A stretch of DNA of 36,283 bases from positions 1-36,283 of the IMG/VR virus record IMGVR_UViG_3300036820_000205. The stretch is one strand, 5' to 3'. Every line of letters begins with the position of its first letter. Within the stretch, counting starts at the first letter, position 1. This stretch comes from a virus. Below are positions 1 through 5,637 of the stretch, piece after piece. The notes beneath the pieces were generated by a model that saw only the letters and a list, made by a program, of their open reading frames with translations, had not been told where the DNA came from and made no database searches. The translations under genes were made by a program, and so were the position numbers.

Positions 1-531
1 GGGCTGCTTGATCGTACCGGCTTCCCTGGCAAGCACATCTGCGGGATCGTCGGCCCTGAAGAGAGCCGAGTGCGCGTCAAGGACTGGCTAAGCGACCGAG
101 TACAGGTCTGTGTAGAGGCCGATGAGGGTTACGAGCAGGTAACGCTCCAGCGCCTGCATGACCTGTGCAAACGCGTGCTGAACCCCGTCGTACCGGTCCT
201 GTACACGCACACCAAAGGCGCCTTCCACAACTCAACGCTCAACGCCAACTGGCGCCGCGAGATGGATGAGATGCTAATAGCCCCTTGGCCTCTGCGGATA
301 CAGCAGCTCACGGACTTCGACACGATTGGCCTGCACTGGCTGACACACGAAGAGTACCCGGACCAGATCCAGCAACCAGGTATATTCGGCGGGAACTTCT
401 GGTGGGCTACCGCGGGCTACCTCGCCGGACTCCCTGAGCTGGACTGGTCGGAACGCCACGGCGCGGAGGGCTGGGTCGGCCTGAATGATCCTCAGGCACT
501 GAATCTGAAACCCGGCTGGCCCGTCTACTAA
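1..531 (+). CDS. Glycosyltransferase-like protein, C-terminal part (5' end outside window)
   Basis: The reading frame is open from base 1, so the gene begins upstream; the GTG at 70 is only an internal candidate start. The visible part holds LYTHTKG, a following W-R-R-x-M-x-E stretch and GGNFWWATAGYLAGLP, then ERHGAEGW. This combination resembles the C-terminal part of glycosyltransferase-like proteins in which a 'HTKG' segment and a 'GNFWWA' segment recur; that is recalled family knowledge, not a search result. No signal peptide or membrane segment is visible in this part. It precedes a cluster of small accessory genes including a methyltransferase, which would fit modification of a surface or virion component. 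Assignment is tentative; the fold could also belong to an uncharacterised family. Confidence 0.5.
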   Translation, partial: GLLDRTGFPGKHICGIVGPEESRVRVKDWLSDRVQVCVEADEGYEQVTLQRLHDLCKRVLNPVVPVLYTHTKGAFHNSTLNANWRREMDEMLIAPWPLRIQQLTDFDTIGLHWLTHEEYPDQIQQPGIFGGNFWWATAGYLAGLPELDWSERHGAEGWVGLNDPQALNLKPGWPVY

Positions 532-546
532 CGTTCACTGCCCGAC

Positions 547-552
547 TAGACT
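547..552 (+). promoter_or_regulatory. -10 element TAGACT close to a GTG codon
   Basis: TAGACT lies 7 nt before the GTG at 560. The same hexamer recurs at 18770, 28093 and 11468 on plus and at 30051-30046 on minus. The predicted start of transcription falls at about 559-560. Either the GTG at 560 is a leaderless start or the RNA has a 63-nt leader before the ATG at 623. No clear -35 element. Confidence 0.45.
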
Positions 553-622
553 GGCTGCCGTGAACCCGATTTACTTCTTCATCTACCCAGAGGCCTACTA
601 CCTCGCTACCCAAGGAGAAATC

Positions 623-751
623 ATGAATCCTGAACCTCTCGACGAGACCCCTAGTACAGGCAAGCCCGAGATCCGCGGAGGCGACAAGTTCGAAGACCTG
701 GACTTCGACGACACGGACTACGAACACTTCTGGGGCGACGATGACTCCTAA
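623..751 (+). CDS. Small acidic protein of unknown function
   Basis: The ATG at 623 is preceded by AAGGAG with good spacing and gives 42 aa. An in-frame GTG at 560 would add 21 residues rich in Tyr and Phe and sits 7 nt downstream of a TAGACT hexamer, so a longer leaderless form is possible; I prefer 623 because of the ribosome binding site. The product is very acidic, with the segment FEDLDFDDTDYEHFWGDDDS at the C-terminus. It overlaps the next gene by 11 nt. I do not recognise a family; such acidic tails sometimes act as protein-binding or DNA-mimic surfaces, but nothing here shows that. Confidence 0.6.
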   Translation: MNPEPLDETPSTGKPEIRGGDKFEDLDFDDTDYEHFWGDDDS

Positions 752-1034
752 TCTCGACTGGGAAGCCGTCCTCTGGGAGATGGCCGAGCGTGCCTACACC
801 GCGTACCGCGAGGACGCCAAAGGGCAGAGCTACAATGGCCGCCCTATCCCCGAGTGGCTCGATGTCAACCCGAAGATCCAGCGCCATTGGCTCGCGGCAA
901 TCAGCGCGCTTGCCCGGCCCGAGGGTCGCGCGCAGGCTGAGGCCGCGGTAAACGAGTCCCTGAACCGGCGTCCAGTCGCTAAGACTATCGGCGAGCTAGC
1001 CAAGGACGTCGCCGAGCACGAGAGGACCCCATGA
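741..1034 (+). CDS. Hypothetical phage protein, 97 aa
   Basis: Starts at ATG 741 inside the end of the preceding gene and ends with a 4-nt ATGA overlap onto the methyltransferase gene, so the genes are probably translationally coupled. The N-terminal part (W-E-M-A-E-R-A-Y-x-A-Y-R-E-D followed by PIPEW and Q-x-H-W) resembles small proteins common in actinobacterial phages, which have no established function. The C-terminal half (Q-A-E-A-A-V-N to the end) is Ala/Glu rich and probably helical. No membrane segment. Confidence 0.7.
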   Translation: MTPNLDWEAVLWEMAERAYTAYREDAKGQSYNGRPIPEWLDVNPKIQRHWLAAISALARPEGRAQAEAAVNESLNRRPVAKTIGELAKDVAEHERTP

Positions 1035-1597
1035 TCCCCGACCTCGTCACTGAGCCGACCAAGGCCGGTCACGTACAGCGGCAGATCCGGTGGGCGCAGA
1101 GCGAAGAGCACCGCCTGCTGATGCACGGCGACCGCAAGGACCCGACCTACCTGCCCTTCATGCCGTACCAGCTCGCCGACTTCACCGCAGTTCTGGTGGA
1201 GTGCATGGCCGAGACGGTAGGACCTAAATTCCTGGACGTAGGCTGTGGCACCGGCACCAAGATGGTCCTCGCCCGCGAGCTGTTCGGCCTTGAGCCCTCT
1301 GGTGTAGAGATCAATCCGGCTATGGCTTCTCGTGCACAGGCCCGCGGTCCGGTGCGGGAGGGTGATGCGCTGACTGTCAATGCCGGCTTCTACGAGAATG
1401 CGGACATCATCTGGCTGTACCGGCCGTTCCGTGACGCGGACAAGGAAGCTTCCCTCGAAGGCAGGATCATGGCTTCTATGAAACACGGCGCGATCTTGGC
1501 CGGCGGAGCGTGGGAGATCTGTCCAGCAGCAGTAGGATGGAACACCATTGTGGACGACTGGGCCGACATGAGGCGGGGAGCATGGCAAAAACCGTAG
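1031..1597 (+). CDS. Class I SAM-dependent methyltransferase
   Basis: 188 aa starting at ATG 1031 in a 4-nt overlap with the upstream gene. Motif I of the Rossmann-type methyltransferase fold is clear at residues 67-76 (KFLDVGCGTGTK), followed by an acidic residue ending the second strand (SGVEINP, E93), which normally contacts the SAM ribose. A later segment (GDALTV, then ADIIWLYRPF) is where strand 4 is expected. The substrate cannot be read from the sequence: there is no NPPY motif for adenine methylation and no PC motif of 5-methylcytosine enzymes. With a glycosyltransferase-like gene upstream, modification of a sugar or small molecule is as likely as nucleic acid. Confidence 0.8.
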   Translation: MIPDLVTEPTKAGHVQRQIRWAQSEEHRLLMHGDRKDPTYLPFMPYQLADFTAVLVECMAETVGPKFLDVGCGTGTKMVLARELFGLEPSGVEINPAMASRAQARGPVREGDALTVNAGFYENADIIWLYRPFRDADKEASLEGRIMASMKHGAILAGGAWEICPAAVGWNTIVDDWADMRRGAWQKP

Positions 1598-1905
1598 TTG
1601 ATAAGTGGAAGATAGACGAGCGCGACCGGCTGCGTAAAGAGCTGACTCGCATCCTGCAACCGCTGCCGTTCGACCCGTCCGTGGAAGCCGCCATCGACCT
1701 GATCCTAGCCGAGCGCCAAGACGGCTACAACGAAGGTTGGTCAGAAGGCTGGGATGACGGTAACTCCGAGGGCTACGACGACGGGTACGAGAACGGCCGT
1801 GGCGACAATGCCGACTTACGAGTTCAAGTGCCCTGCGTGCGGGGCTCGCGACGAGATCGAAGAGCTGATGTCCGAGATCAGCGAAACCATAGTGCTGTGC
1901 ATTGA
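1582..1905 (+). CDS. Protein with GX3-type Gly/aromatic tetrad repeats
   Basis: ATG 1582 overlaps the end of the methyltransferase gene by 16 nt and has GGGGAG just upstream; 107 aa. After an N-terminal helical part comes a strict four-residue repeat, seven times: DGYN EGWS EGWD DGNS EGYD DGYE NGRG. Glycine at every fourth position recalls the deca-GX3 motif of Yae1/Lto1 and the GxxxG runs of FliH, where it forms tightly packed helices. The last 32 codons overlap the next gene in another frame, and this tail (Arg rich) looks like by-product coding rather than a conserved domain. Function unknown. Confidence 0.6.
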   Translation: MAKTVVDKWKIDERDRLRKELTRILQPLPFDPSVEAAIDLILAERQDGYNEGWSEGWDDGNSEGYDDGYENGRGDNADLRVQVPCVRGSRRDRRADVRDQRNHSAVH

Positions 1906-2065
1906 AGACTCTTGCTGGGTTGAAGGGGTAGAGATGAAGCGCGTCTTCACCGCCCCGGCTACCGTGTTCAAGGGTTCCGGCTTCTACCGCAATGACAACA
2001 GGCCCAAACCTAAGCCCGAGGTGACCGTGACCAAGGACGCGACTGTGAAGAAGGACTCAAAGTGA
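1808..2065 (+). CDS. FmdB-type zinc-ribbon protein
   Basis: ATG 1808 gives 85 aa beginning MPTYEFKCPACGA, the hallmark N-terminus of the FmdB putative regulatory family, with a CxxC knuckle at the start. The second metal-binding pair is only partly recognisable (C-I-E-D-S-C). It then has the family's FKGSGFYR segment. The C-terminal tail is Lys/Pro/Thr rich. An in-frame start at 1754 exists but gives an unrelated Thr/Arg-rich extension and is rejected because the family begins at MPTYEF. The role of FmdB-type proteins is poorly established; nucleic-acid binding is inferred from the ribbon. The stop overlaps the next start by 4 nt. Confidence 0.8.
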   Translation: MPTYEFKCPACGARDEIEELMSEISETIVLCIEDSCWVEGVEMKRVFTAPATVFKGSGFYRNDNRPKPKPEVTVTKDATVKKDSK

Positions 2066-2607
2066 CCGTACAGCCCGGTACCATCGGCCTTACCCAGATC
2101 TCCGGTGATGTAGGCAAGCTAATCCGCATCGGCCAGCTCCTGAACGGAGACGGCTTCGCTGATTACCAGCACGCCTTCCTGTCGATCGCTGGACGTACTG
2201 CATCTGGCCCGCTTCCTGACGGCTCGATCCTTGAGGCTGAGCCAGGCGGGGCGCGCGTCGGCAACGTGAGCGAATATTCTCACATCTACTGGTGTGAGAA
2301 TATCGCCGCGAAGTACGGCAAGGCCCTGAATGACGTGGTAGCCGCGGCTCAGAAGTACATCGGCGTGCCCTATTCGTTCCTGGACTACCAGGCTATCGCG
2401 ATGCACCGGCTGCATATCCCCGGTGGCCGCCCGCTGCGTGAGTACGTGGACTCAACGAAGCACATGATCTGCTCCCAGCTCTGTGATCAGGCGTACTTCG
2501 ACGCGAACATTCAGCTCTTCGAGGACGGTCGCTGGCAGGGCTACGTAACCCCGCTCGACCTGTACACCCTGGACCGGGCTCTGGGCGCTAGCGGGTGCTT
2601 CAAGTGA
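2062..2607 (+). CDS. Papain-like (permuted NlpC/P60, YiiX-type) protein
   Basis: 181 aa from GTG 2062 in a 4-nt overlap with the FmdB-type gene. The order of motifs is that of permuted papain-like amidases: His first in QHAFLSIAG (H37), an acidic segment EAEPGGARVG (E60), then GVPYSFLDY and the Cys motif HMICSQLCDQAY (C137). In classical NlpC/P60 enzymes Cys precedes His; in the permuted YiiX/YaeF group it follows, as here. Such proteins cleave peptide or ester/amide bonds in cell wall or lipid. There is no signal peptide. A role in lysis is possible since small membrane proteins lie nearby, but a virion or unrelated role cannot be excluded. Confidence 0.65.
   Translation: MTVQPGTIGLTQISGDVGKLIRIGQLLNGDGFADYQHAFLSIAGRTASGPLPDGSILEAEPGGARVGNVSEYSHIYWCENIAAKYGKALNDVVAAAQKYIGVPYSFLDYQAIAMHRLHIPGGRPLREYVDSTKHMICSQLCDQAYFDANIQLFEDGRWQGYVTPLDLYTLDRALGASGCFK
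2274..2303 (+). other. Strong AT-rich hairpin inside the papain-like gene
   Basis: ATATTCTCACA (2274-2284) and TGTGAGAATAT (2293-2303) form a perfect 11-bp stem around an 8-nt loop. GCG at 2270-2272 and CGC at 2304-2306 can extend it past one bulged A. It lies within coding sequence and is unusually AT-rich for this genome. No T-tract follows, so it is not a clear terminator. Confidence 0.5.
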
Positions 2608-2753
2608 CCGGCGACCAGTATGACGCCCTTCTCAGCGAGGCACCTAAGACCGCCAAGGCGATCGACAACGCTATGAAGAAGGCAGGGCTAGACGGCTGGT
2701 CTCGGCTCGCCTACGGTAAAATCCTGTTCGAGCACATACTGAACAACGCCTGA
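2604..2753 (+). CDS. Small hypothetical protein, 49 aa
   Basis: GTG 2604 overlaps the preceding stop codon in the 4-nt GTGA arrangement used throughout this operon. The product begins MTGDQYDALLSEA and ends KILFEHILNNA; it is short, soluble and probably a helix pair. The TGA at 2751 lies just upstream of a promoter for the next gene, so this is likely the last cistron of the first operon. No family recognised. Confidence 0.55.
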   Translation: MTGDQYDALLSEAPKTAKAIDNAMKKAGLDGWSRLAYGKILFEHILNNA

Positions 2754-2772
2754 CGACTAGCTCTACAGCCGG

Positions 2773-2778
2773 TATCCT
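2773..2778 (+). promoter_or_regulatory. Promoter with -10 TATCCT, predicted leaderless start
   Basis: TATCCT is followed by exactly 6 nt and then the ATG at 2785, so transcription should begin at or next to the start codon. A TTGACA-like sequence, CTGACG at 2750-2755, sits 17 nt upstream. The same TATCCT + 6 nt + ATG arrangement occurs at 33108. There is no Shine-Dalgarno sequence between hexamer and ATG. Confidence 0.65.
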
Positions 2779-2784
2779 TGGACT

Positions 2785-3006
2785 ATGGACAGCCGGTACA
2801 CCTACGACGTGGAAAGCACGGAGCTCACGGATGAAGAGCACCGTGCTTTCGCTACTGCTGTCCAAGCCCTCTGCAAGGTAGACATTCAGCACGCCCTCTC
2901 GATCAAGCTCAGCTCCATCAAAGTACCTTGCAGCACCGCTGCGGCAGACTACGTCCAGCGCATAGCCCGGACCATGTGGCAGACCGCGGCCAAGATCTCG
3001 GAATAA
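2785..3006 (+). CDS. Hypothetical protein, 73 aa, predicted leaderless
   Basis: The ATG at 2785 lies 6 nt after the -10 hexamer, which fixes the start better than any ribosome binding site could. The product has an acidic N-terminus (SRYTYDVESTELTDEEHR), two Cys residues and an otherwise helical character (FATAVQALCKV, then AAADYVQRIARTMWQTA). No membrane segment or known motif. Having its own promoter, it may be expressed at a different time from the upstream operon. Confidence 0.65.
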   Translation: MDSRYTYDVESTELTDEEHRAFATAVQALCKVDIQHALSIKLSSIKVPCSTAAADYVQRIARTMWQTAAKISE

Positions 3007-3051
3007 ACCCGGCACCCTGTTTGCTTTCCCTGTTAACGAAGGGAGCTCCAT

Positions 3052-3363
3052 ATGGAATTCTGCAACCACAAGATGACCAACCACCGGCTCTGCGGCCGAC
3101 CGCTCTTCCACCAGGGACGTCACCTGAGCGAACAGTCCTTGGCGCACAGGATCGAGCACGAGAAGGAAAACCGCCGTCAGGTCCGCGTAGCGAGCAAGAC
3201 GAGGCATCGCGGCATAGCGATGGAAGTCCCGCCGCACCTCCTGCCCGGCTCGGCGCTGGCTAGCCTCGCTAAGTACCGCGCGAGCGGCATGGTCCGGCCG
3301 GGGGACACGCTGTATGAGAAGATCGCGACAAGACTGCTTCAGCGCGAGGGGATCACGGCGTGA
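3052..3363 (+). CDS. Small basic protein with Cys/His N-terminus, 103 aa
   Basis: ATG 3052 follows GAAGGGAG with good spacing. The N-terminus MEFCNHKMTNHRLCGRPLFH plus the following Q-G-R-H carries two Cys and several His residues spaced as in a small zinc-binding unit, followed by a strongly basic helix (R-I-E-H-E-K-E-N-R-R-Q-V-R-V). The C-terminal part resembles no family I know. Nucleic-acid binding is an inference from charge and possible zinc site. It overlaps the next small gene by 4 nt. Confidence 0.6.
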   Translation: MEFCNHKMTNHRLCGRPLFHQGRHLSEQSLAHRIEHEKENRRQVRVASKTRHRGIAMEVPPHLLPGSALASLAKYRASGMVRPGDTLYEKIATRLLQREGITA

Positions 3364-3509
3364 CTGCCGAGAAGATCTTCCTGTACCTGGTTGCCGTGGC
3401 CGCGATCGTCGGGTTCATCCTGCTATGGAGGTATCTGGACAGCCACACGTGCCAGCTAACGTCCCATTGCACTCAGCAGTTCTGGGGGTATAGGGTGAAA
3501 CAAAGGTAG
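3360..3509 (+). CDS. Small single-pass membrane protein, 49 aa
   Basis: GTG 3360 overlaps the upstream stop codon by 4 nt. Residues 6-24 (IFLYLVAVAAIVGFILLWR region) form one clear transmembrane helix, followed by a short tail with two Cys residues (HTCQLTSHCTQQ) and a basic end (RVKQR). Size and topology would fit a small holin, antiholin or other membrane accessory, and the papain-like gene is close, but no lysis cassette is demonstrated. Confidence 0.55.
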   Translation: MTAEKIFLYLVAVAAIVGFILLWRYLDSHTCQLTSHCTQQFWGYRVKQR

Positions 3510-3536
3510 GTCCCCGAGTCCTGGGAGGTGGTTGCG

Positions 3537-3605
3537 ATGATACGCACTGCTAACTGGGAGGTGATCCGGTTATCTAACGGCGAAGCCCGTACTTCACTGC
3601 TCTAG
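3537..3605 (+). CDS. Possible 22-codon ORF running into the terminator
   Basis: ATG 3537 has GGGAGG upstream (about 3523-3528) and encodes MIRTANWEVIRLSNGEARTS plus two Leu. Its stop codon lies in the loop of the terminator hairpin, so a translating ribosome would cover the 5' arm. It may be a leader peptide influencing termination, or chance. Confidence 0.25.
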   Translation: MIRTANWEVIRLSNGEARTSLL

Positions 3606-3620
3606 CGAAGTACGGGCTTC
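3582..3620. terminator. Bidirectional hairpin terminator
   Basis: GAAGCCCGTACTTC (3582-3595) and GAAGTACGGGCTTC (3607-3620) form a perfect 14-bp stem with an 11-nt loop, followed on plus by TCTGTGTTCT. It lies between convergent genes (plus genes ending near 3509/3605, minus gene ending at 3629), so it can stop transcription from both sides. Confidence 0.85.
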
Positions 3621-3628
3621 TCTGTGTT

Positions 3629-3787
3629 CTAGGGCTTACGCTCGACGAGCAGCGCCGCCGCGATACAGGCGATAGCCGCACAGGGCAGCCACAGCGGGTT
3701 CGCGACGGTGATTACAGCACCGAGAGCAAAGGCACCTACAGCGGCAAAGACCACTGCGGCACCCAGGAGGACACGGACAGCGAACAT
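3629..3787 (-). CDS. Small hydrophobic membrane protein, 52 aa
   Basis: The start ATG (complement of 3785-3787) has an excellent AAGGAG four bases upstream. The product begins MFAVRVLLGAAVVFAAVGAF and continues through ALGAVITVANPLWLPCAA to end LLVERKP. It has two hydrophobic segments (about residues 4-28 and 34-48) separated by a short NPLW turn and ends with a charged tail. Two helices, small size and a charged C-terminus match class II holins in outline, but many phage proteins look like this. It is the last gene of the minus block and abuts the bidirectional terminator. Confidence 0.65.
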   Translation of the reverse strand: MFAVRVLLGAAVVFAAVGAFALGAVITVANPLWLPCAAIACIAAALLVERKP

Positions 3788-3840
3788 CAGACTCCTTCTG
3801 TTGACACGCTTACTAGTGTCTCAGGAGCCTCGGCGGCTGT

Positions 3841-4035
3841 CTACGGGCAAGAGGCTGTTGCCGCGAACTCGGGGTCGTACGAGTTCTGGAAGCGCGCTGG
3901 AGCGTTAGTCACGCCCTGGGAGCAGCCACACAAGCAGGAGATGTGGCCCGTAGCGCTCATAGTCACACGCTCGCAATTCCAGCACACGACGGGAACGGGT
4001 TTATCATCGTCGTCATTGCGATCTACCGGGTACAT
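3841..4035 (-). CDS. Small zinc-ribbon-like protein, 64 aa
   Basis: ATG 4035 overlaps the upstream stop in a TGATG junction, so it is probably coupled to the phosphoesterase gene. It has an acidic run (DRNDDDDK) followed by VVCWNCERVT and SCLCGCSQG, giving CxxC and CxC pairs about 17 residues apart, suited to one structural zinc. Function unknown; it might partner the phosphoesterase because the two are translationally linked. Confidence 0.6.
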   Translation of the reverse strand: MYPVDRNDDDDKPVPVVCWNCERVTMSATGHISCLCGCSQGVTNAPARFQNSYDPEFAATASCP

Positions 4036-5381
4036 CAGGAGTACACCTTCAGGTTGGTCCAGCCACAGCCGACGCCAGGCGTGAGATCGACGGTCACCTG
4101 ACCGGACACTACCTGCTCACCGGTCTTGTGCCTGTACCAGGATGAGCCGCCGTCCATCGCGGGGACCTGAATCCAAGTCCGGCCGCCTCCAGTGAACTCC
4201 ACGCGCAGGTGATGCCAGTGGGCCGAGACCAAGATGTCCGCTTCGCCGATTGACTGACGGCCGTGGCTCTGCTTGCCCCACCAGTCGAGGACCTTGGCCG
4301 GGTTTCCGCCTGTTACGTGCCCGTGGGTGAAGCCGACAGTGAGCTTGGGGTCTACCTGGATAGTGAGGTGGGGCTCTCCGGCCTCAGGGAAGGCCCAGGA
4401 GACGTGCTGGAAGCCTTCCCGGTCTGAGAGGTAGTCCGCGGCGGCTGAGGCGCCCTCAATGGCCCAGGAGTCCGTGTGGGGCATAATCTGGAGCCGGGTG
4501 GTCTCGTCGTGGTTGCCGGGGACGACCGGAACGAGGACGTTCTTGGCGTACGGAGCGAGCGTGAGGAGCTGGTGCATCATCAGGCGGCGGTAGACGCGCA
4601 CCTGGGCGGTGATGGGCAGGTCCAGAGAGGCGATGTTCCGGCCGCCCTGTGAGACGATGCCTTCGATGCAGTCGCCTAGCCAAGGTAGCACAAGAAGTTC
4701 CACACCCCCCGACTCGGCGAGATCCTTGGCGATGTCGTTGGTGTACCGCGCAAAGCGCTCTATGGTCGCTTCGGTGCCACCTCCCTCGGGCTTGCCGAGC
4801 TGTAGGTCTCCCGAGGGAACCATGAGAATTCGCGGGGGGGCGAGAAGTTCGGTCTCCCAGAGCGGTGCCCGGATGGGGTACTGGGCGAGTATCGCGTCCA
4901 TGTCTTCAACGCTGACACCCTTGGGCTGCTTCGTCGCGCGAATCCAGTAGGCCTTGAGTTCGGCGCCGTTCTCACCGTAGGTCTGGTAGGTAGTGAGCTT
5001 GGTGATAACCCACTCATCCGGGTCAAGGTTCGCATCGAGCAGGAGCTGCCGGTCATCCGCAGACTGCTCGGCCGGCTGGAGCGGCGTCTTGAACTCGGCG
5101 GTGTCCCCGGAGATCGTGATGCCGGGTGTCCATTTCGTTACGGGTACGGCCTTGTGGGTGACCGCGGCGGGGCGCTGGGTGTCCGTAACGGCGTAGGGAT
5201 CAGCCAAGATGTCGGACGCCTCCATCAACGCGACGGAGTTTGCCTTGCGCCAACGGCGGACCGAGGTTTCCCCGCAGCCCCATCGCTGGGAAACCGCGTT
5301 GTGGGGTAGGCGCCCGTTCCTAAGGTCTGCTTCCAGATCCTTACTCTCCGAAGCGCGGTCTGCTAGCGACAACCTAGTCAC
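4035..5381 (-). CDS. Calcineurin-like metallophosphoesterase with N-terminal HTH
   Basis: 448 aa from GTG 5381. Residues about 27-46 (HNAVSQRWGCGETSVRRWRK) look like a helix-turn-helix that would bind DNA. The C-terminal two thirds carry the two-metal phosphoesterase motifs in order: GDLQLGK (D192, with Q in place of the usual H), GDCIEG (236-241), GNHDE (289-293), HGH (353-355) and AHWHH (387-391). This superfamily contains nucleases of the SbcD/Mre11 type and phosphatases. The DNA-binding N-terminus suggests a DNA substrate. The usual DxH motif being DxQ is a point to test. Upstream lies the hairpin group 5460-5631. No Shine-Dalgarno is obvious at the chosen start. Confidence 0.85.
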   Translation of the reverse strand: MTRLSLADRASESKDLEADLRNGRLPHNAVSQRWGCGETSVRRWRKANSVALMEASDILADPYAVTDTQRPAAVTHKAVPVTKWTPGITISGDTAEFKTPLQPAEQSADDRQLLLDANLDPDEWVITKLTTYQTYGENGAELKAYWIRATKQPKGVSVEDMDAILAQYPIRAPLWETELLAPPRILMVPSGDLQLGKPEGGGTEATIERFARYTNDIAKDLAESGGVELLVLPWLGDCIEGIVSQGGRNIASLDLPITAQVRVYRRLMMHQLLTLAPYAKNVLVPVVPGNHDETTRLQIMPHTDSWAIEGASAAADYLSDREGFQHVSWAFPEAGEPHLTIQVDPKLTVGFTHGHVTGGNPAKVLDWWGKQSHGRQSIGEADILVSAHWHHLRVEFTGGGRTWIQVPAMDGGSSWYRHKTGEQVVSGQVTVDLTPGVGCGWTNLKVYS

Positions 5382-5459
5382 CCATCTGTAGACGAACCAT
5401 CATGCTCAACGGTACCCGATCATCATACTGCCTGCTCAACAACCCTTGACGATAACTAA

Positions 5460-5517
5460 TTCCCCGGCTCGGCGTCGAGCGTCTGGTTTTCGTAGGACCT
5501 ATGACCGAGCCGGGGAA
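5460..5517 (-). repeat. Hairpin element U1 (30-nt loop family)
   Basis: Stem TTCCCCGGCTCGG (5460-5472) with CCGAGCCGGGGAA (5505-5517), 13 bp. The next position (C5473/A5504) is unpaired, and inside it lies the 30-nt loop 5474-5503 with core TGGTTTTCGT at loop positions 11-20 (one base off consensus). Separated from U2 by 5 nt. Confidence 0.85.
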
Positions 5518-5522
5518 GTTAA

Positions 5523-5572
5523 TGCCGATAGCGTGCTCGATCTGGGTTTCGTCGTGAGTTTGGCTATCGACA
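5523..5572 (-). repeat. Hairpin element U2 (30-nt loop family)
   Basis: Arms TGCCGATAGC (5523-5532) and GCTATCGACA (5563-5572) pair at 9 of 10 positions (one C/A mismatch). Loop 5533-5562 is 30 nt with the exact core TGGGTTTCGT at loop positions 11-20. Seven nt separate it from U3. Confidence 0.85.
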
Positions 5573-5579
5573 AGAATAG

Positions 5580-5631
5580 TGCTCGGCGGCGTTCAGGACC
5601 TGGGTTTCGTATGGACTATGGCCGCCGAGCA
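5580..5631 (-). repeat. Hairpin element U3 (30-nt loop family)
   Basis: Perfect 11-bp stem TGCTCGGCGGC (5580-5590) / GCCGCCGAGCA (5621-5631). Loop 5591-5620 is 30 nt with core TGGGTTTCGT at positions 11-20. It lies 6 nt beyond the stop codon of the Tnp_20-like gene. The stem sequence is shared with U7 and almost with U9. Confidence 0.9.
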
Positions 5632-5637
5632 AGCTTG

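Noticed and set aside
5460-5631. Transcription terminators after the Tnp_20-like gene
   Set aside because: The 30-nt loops, lack of T-tracts and conserved loop core are not terminator features, and the same elements lie inside genes and before ribosome binding sites.
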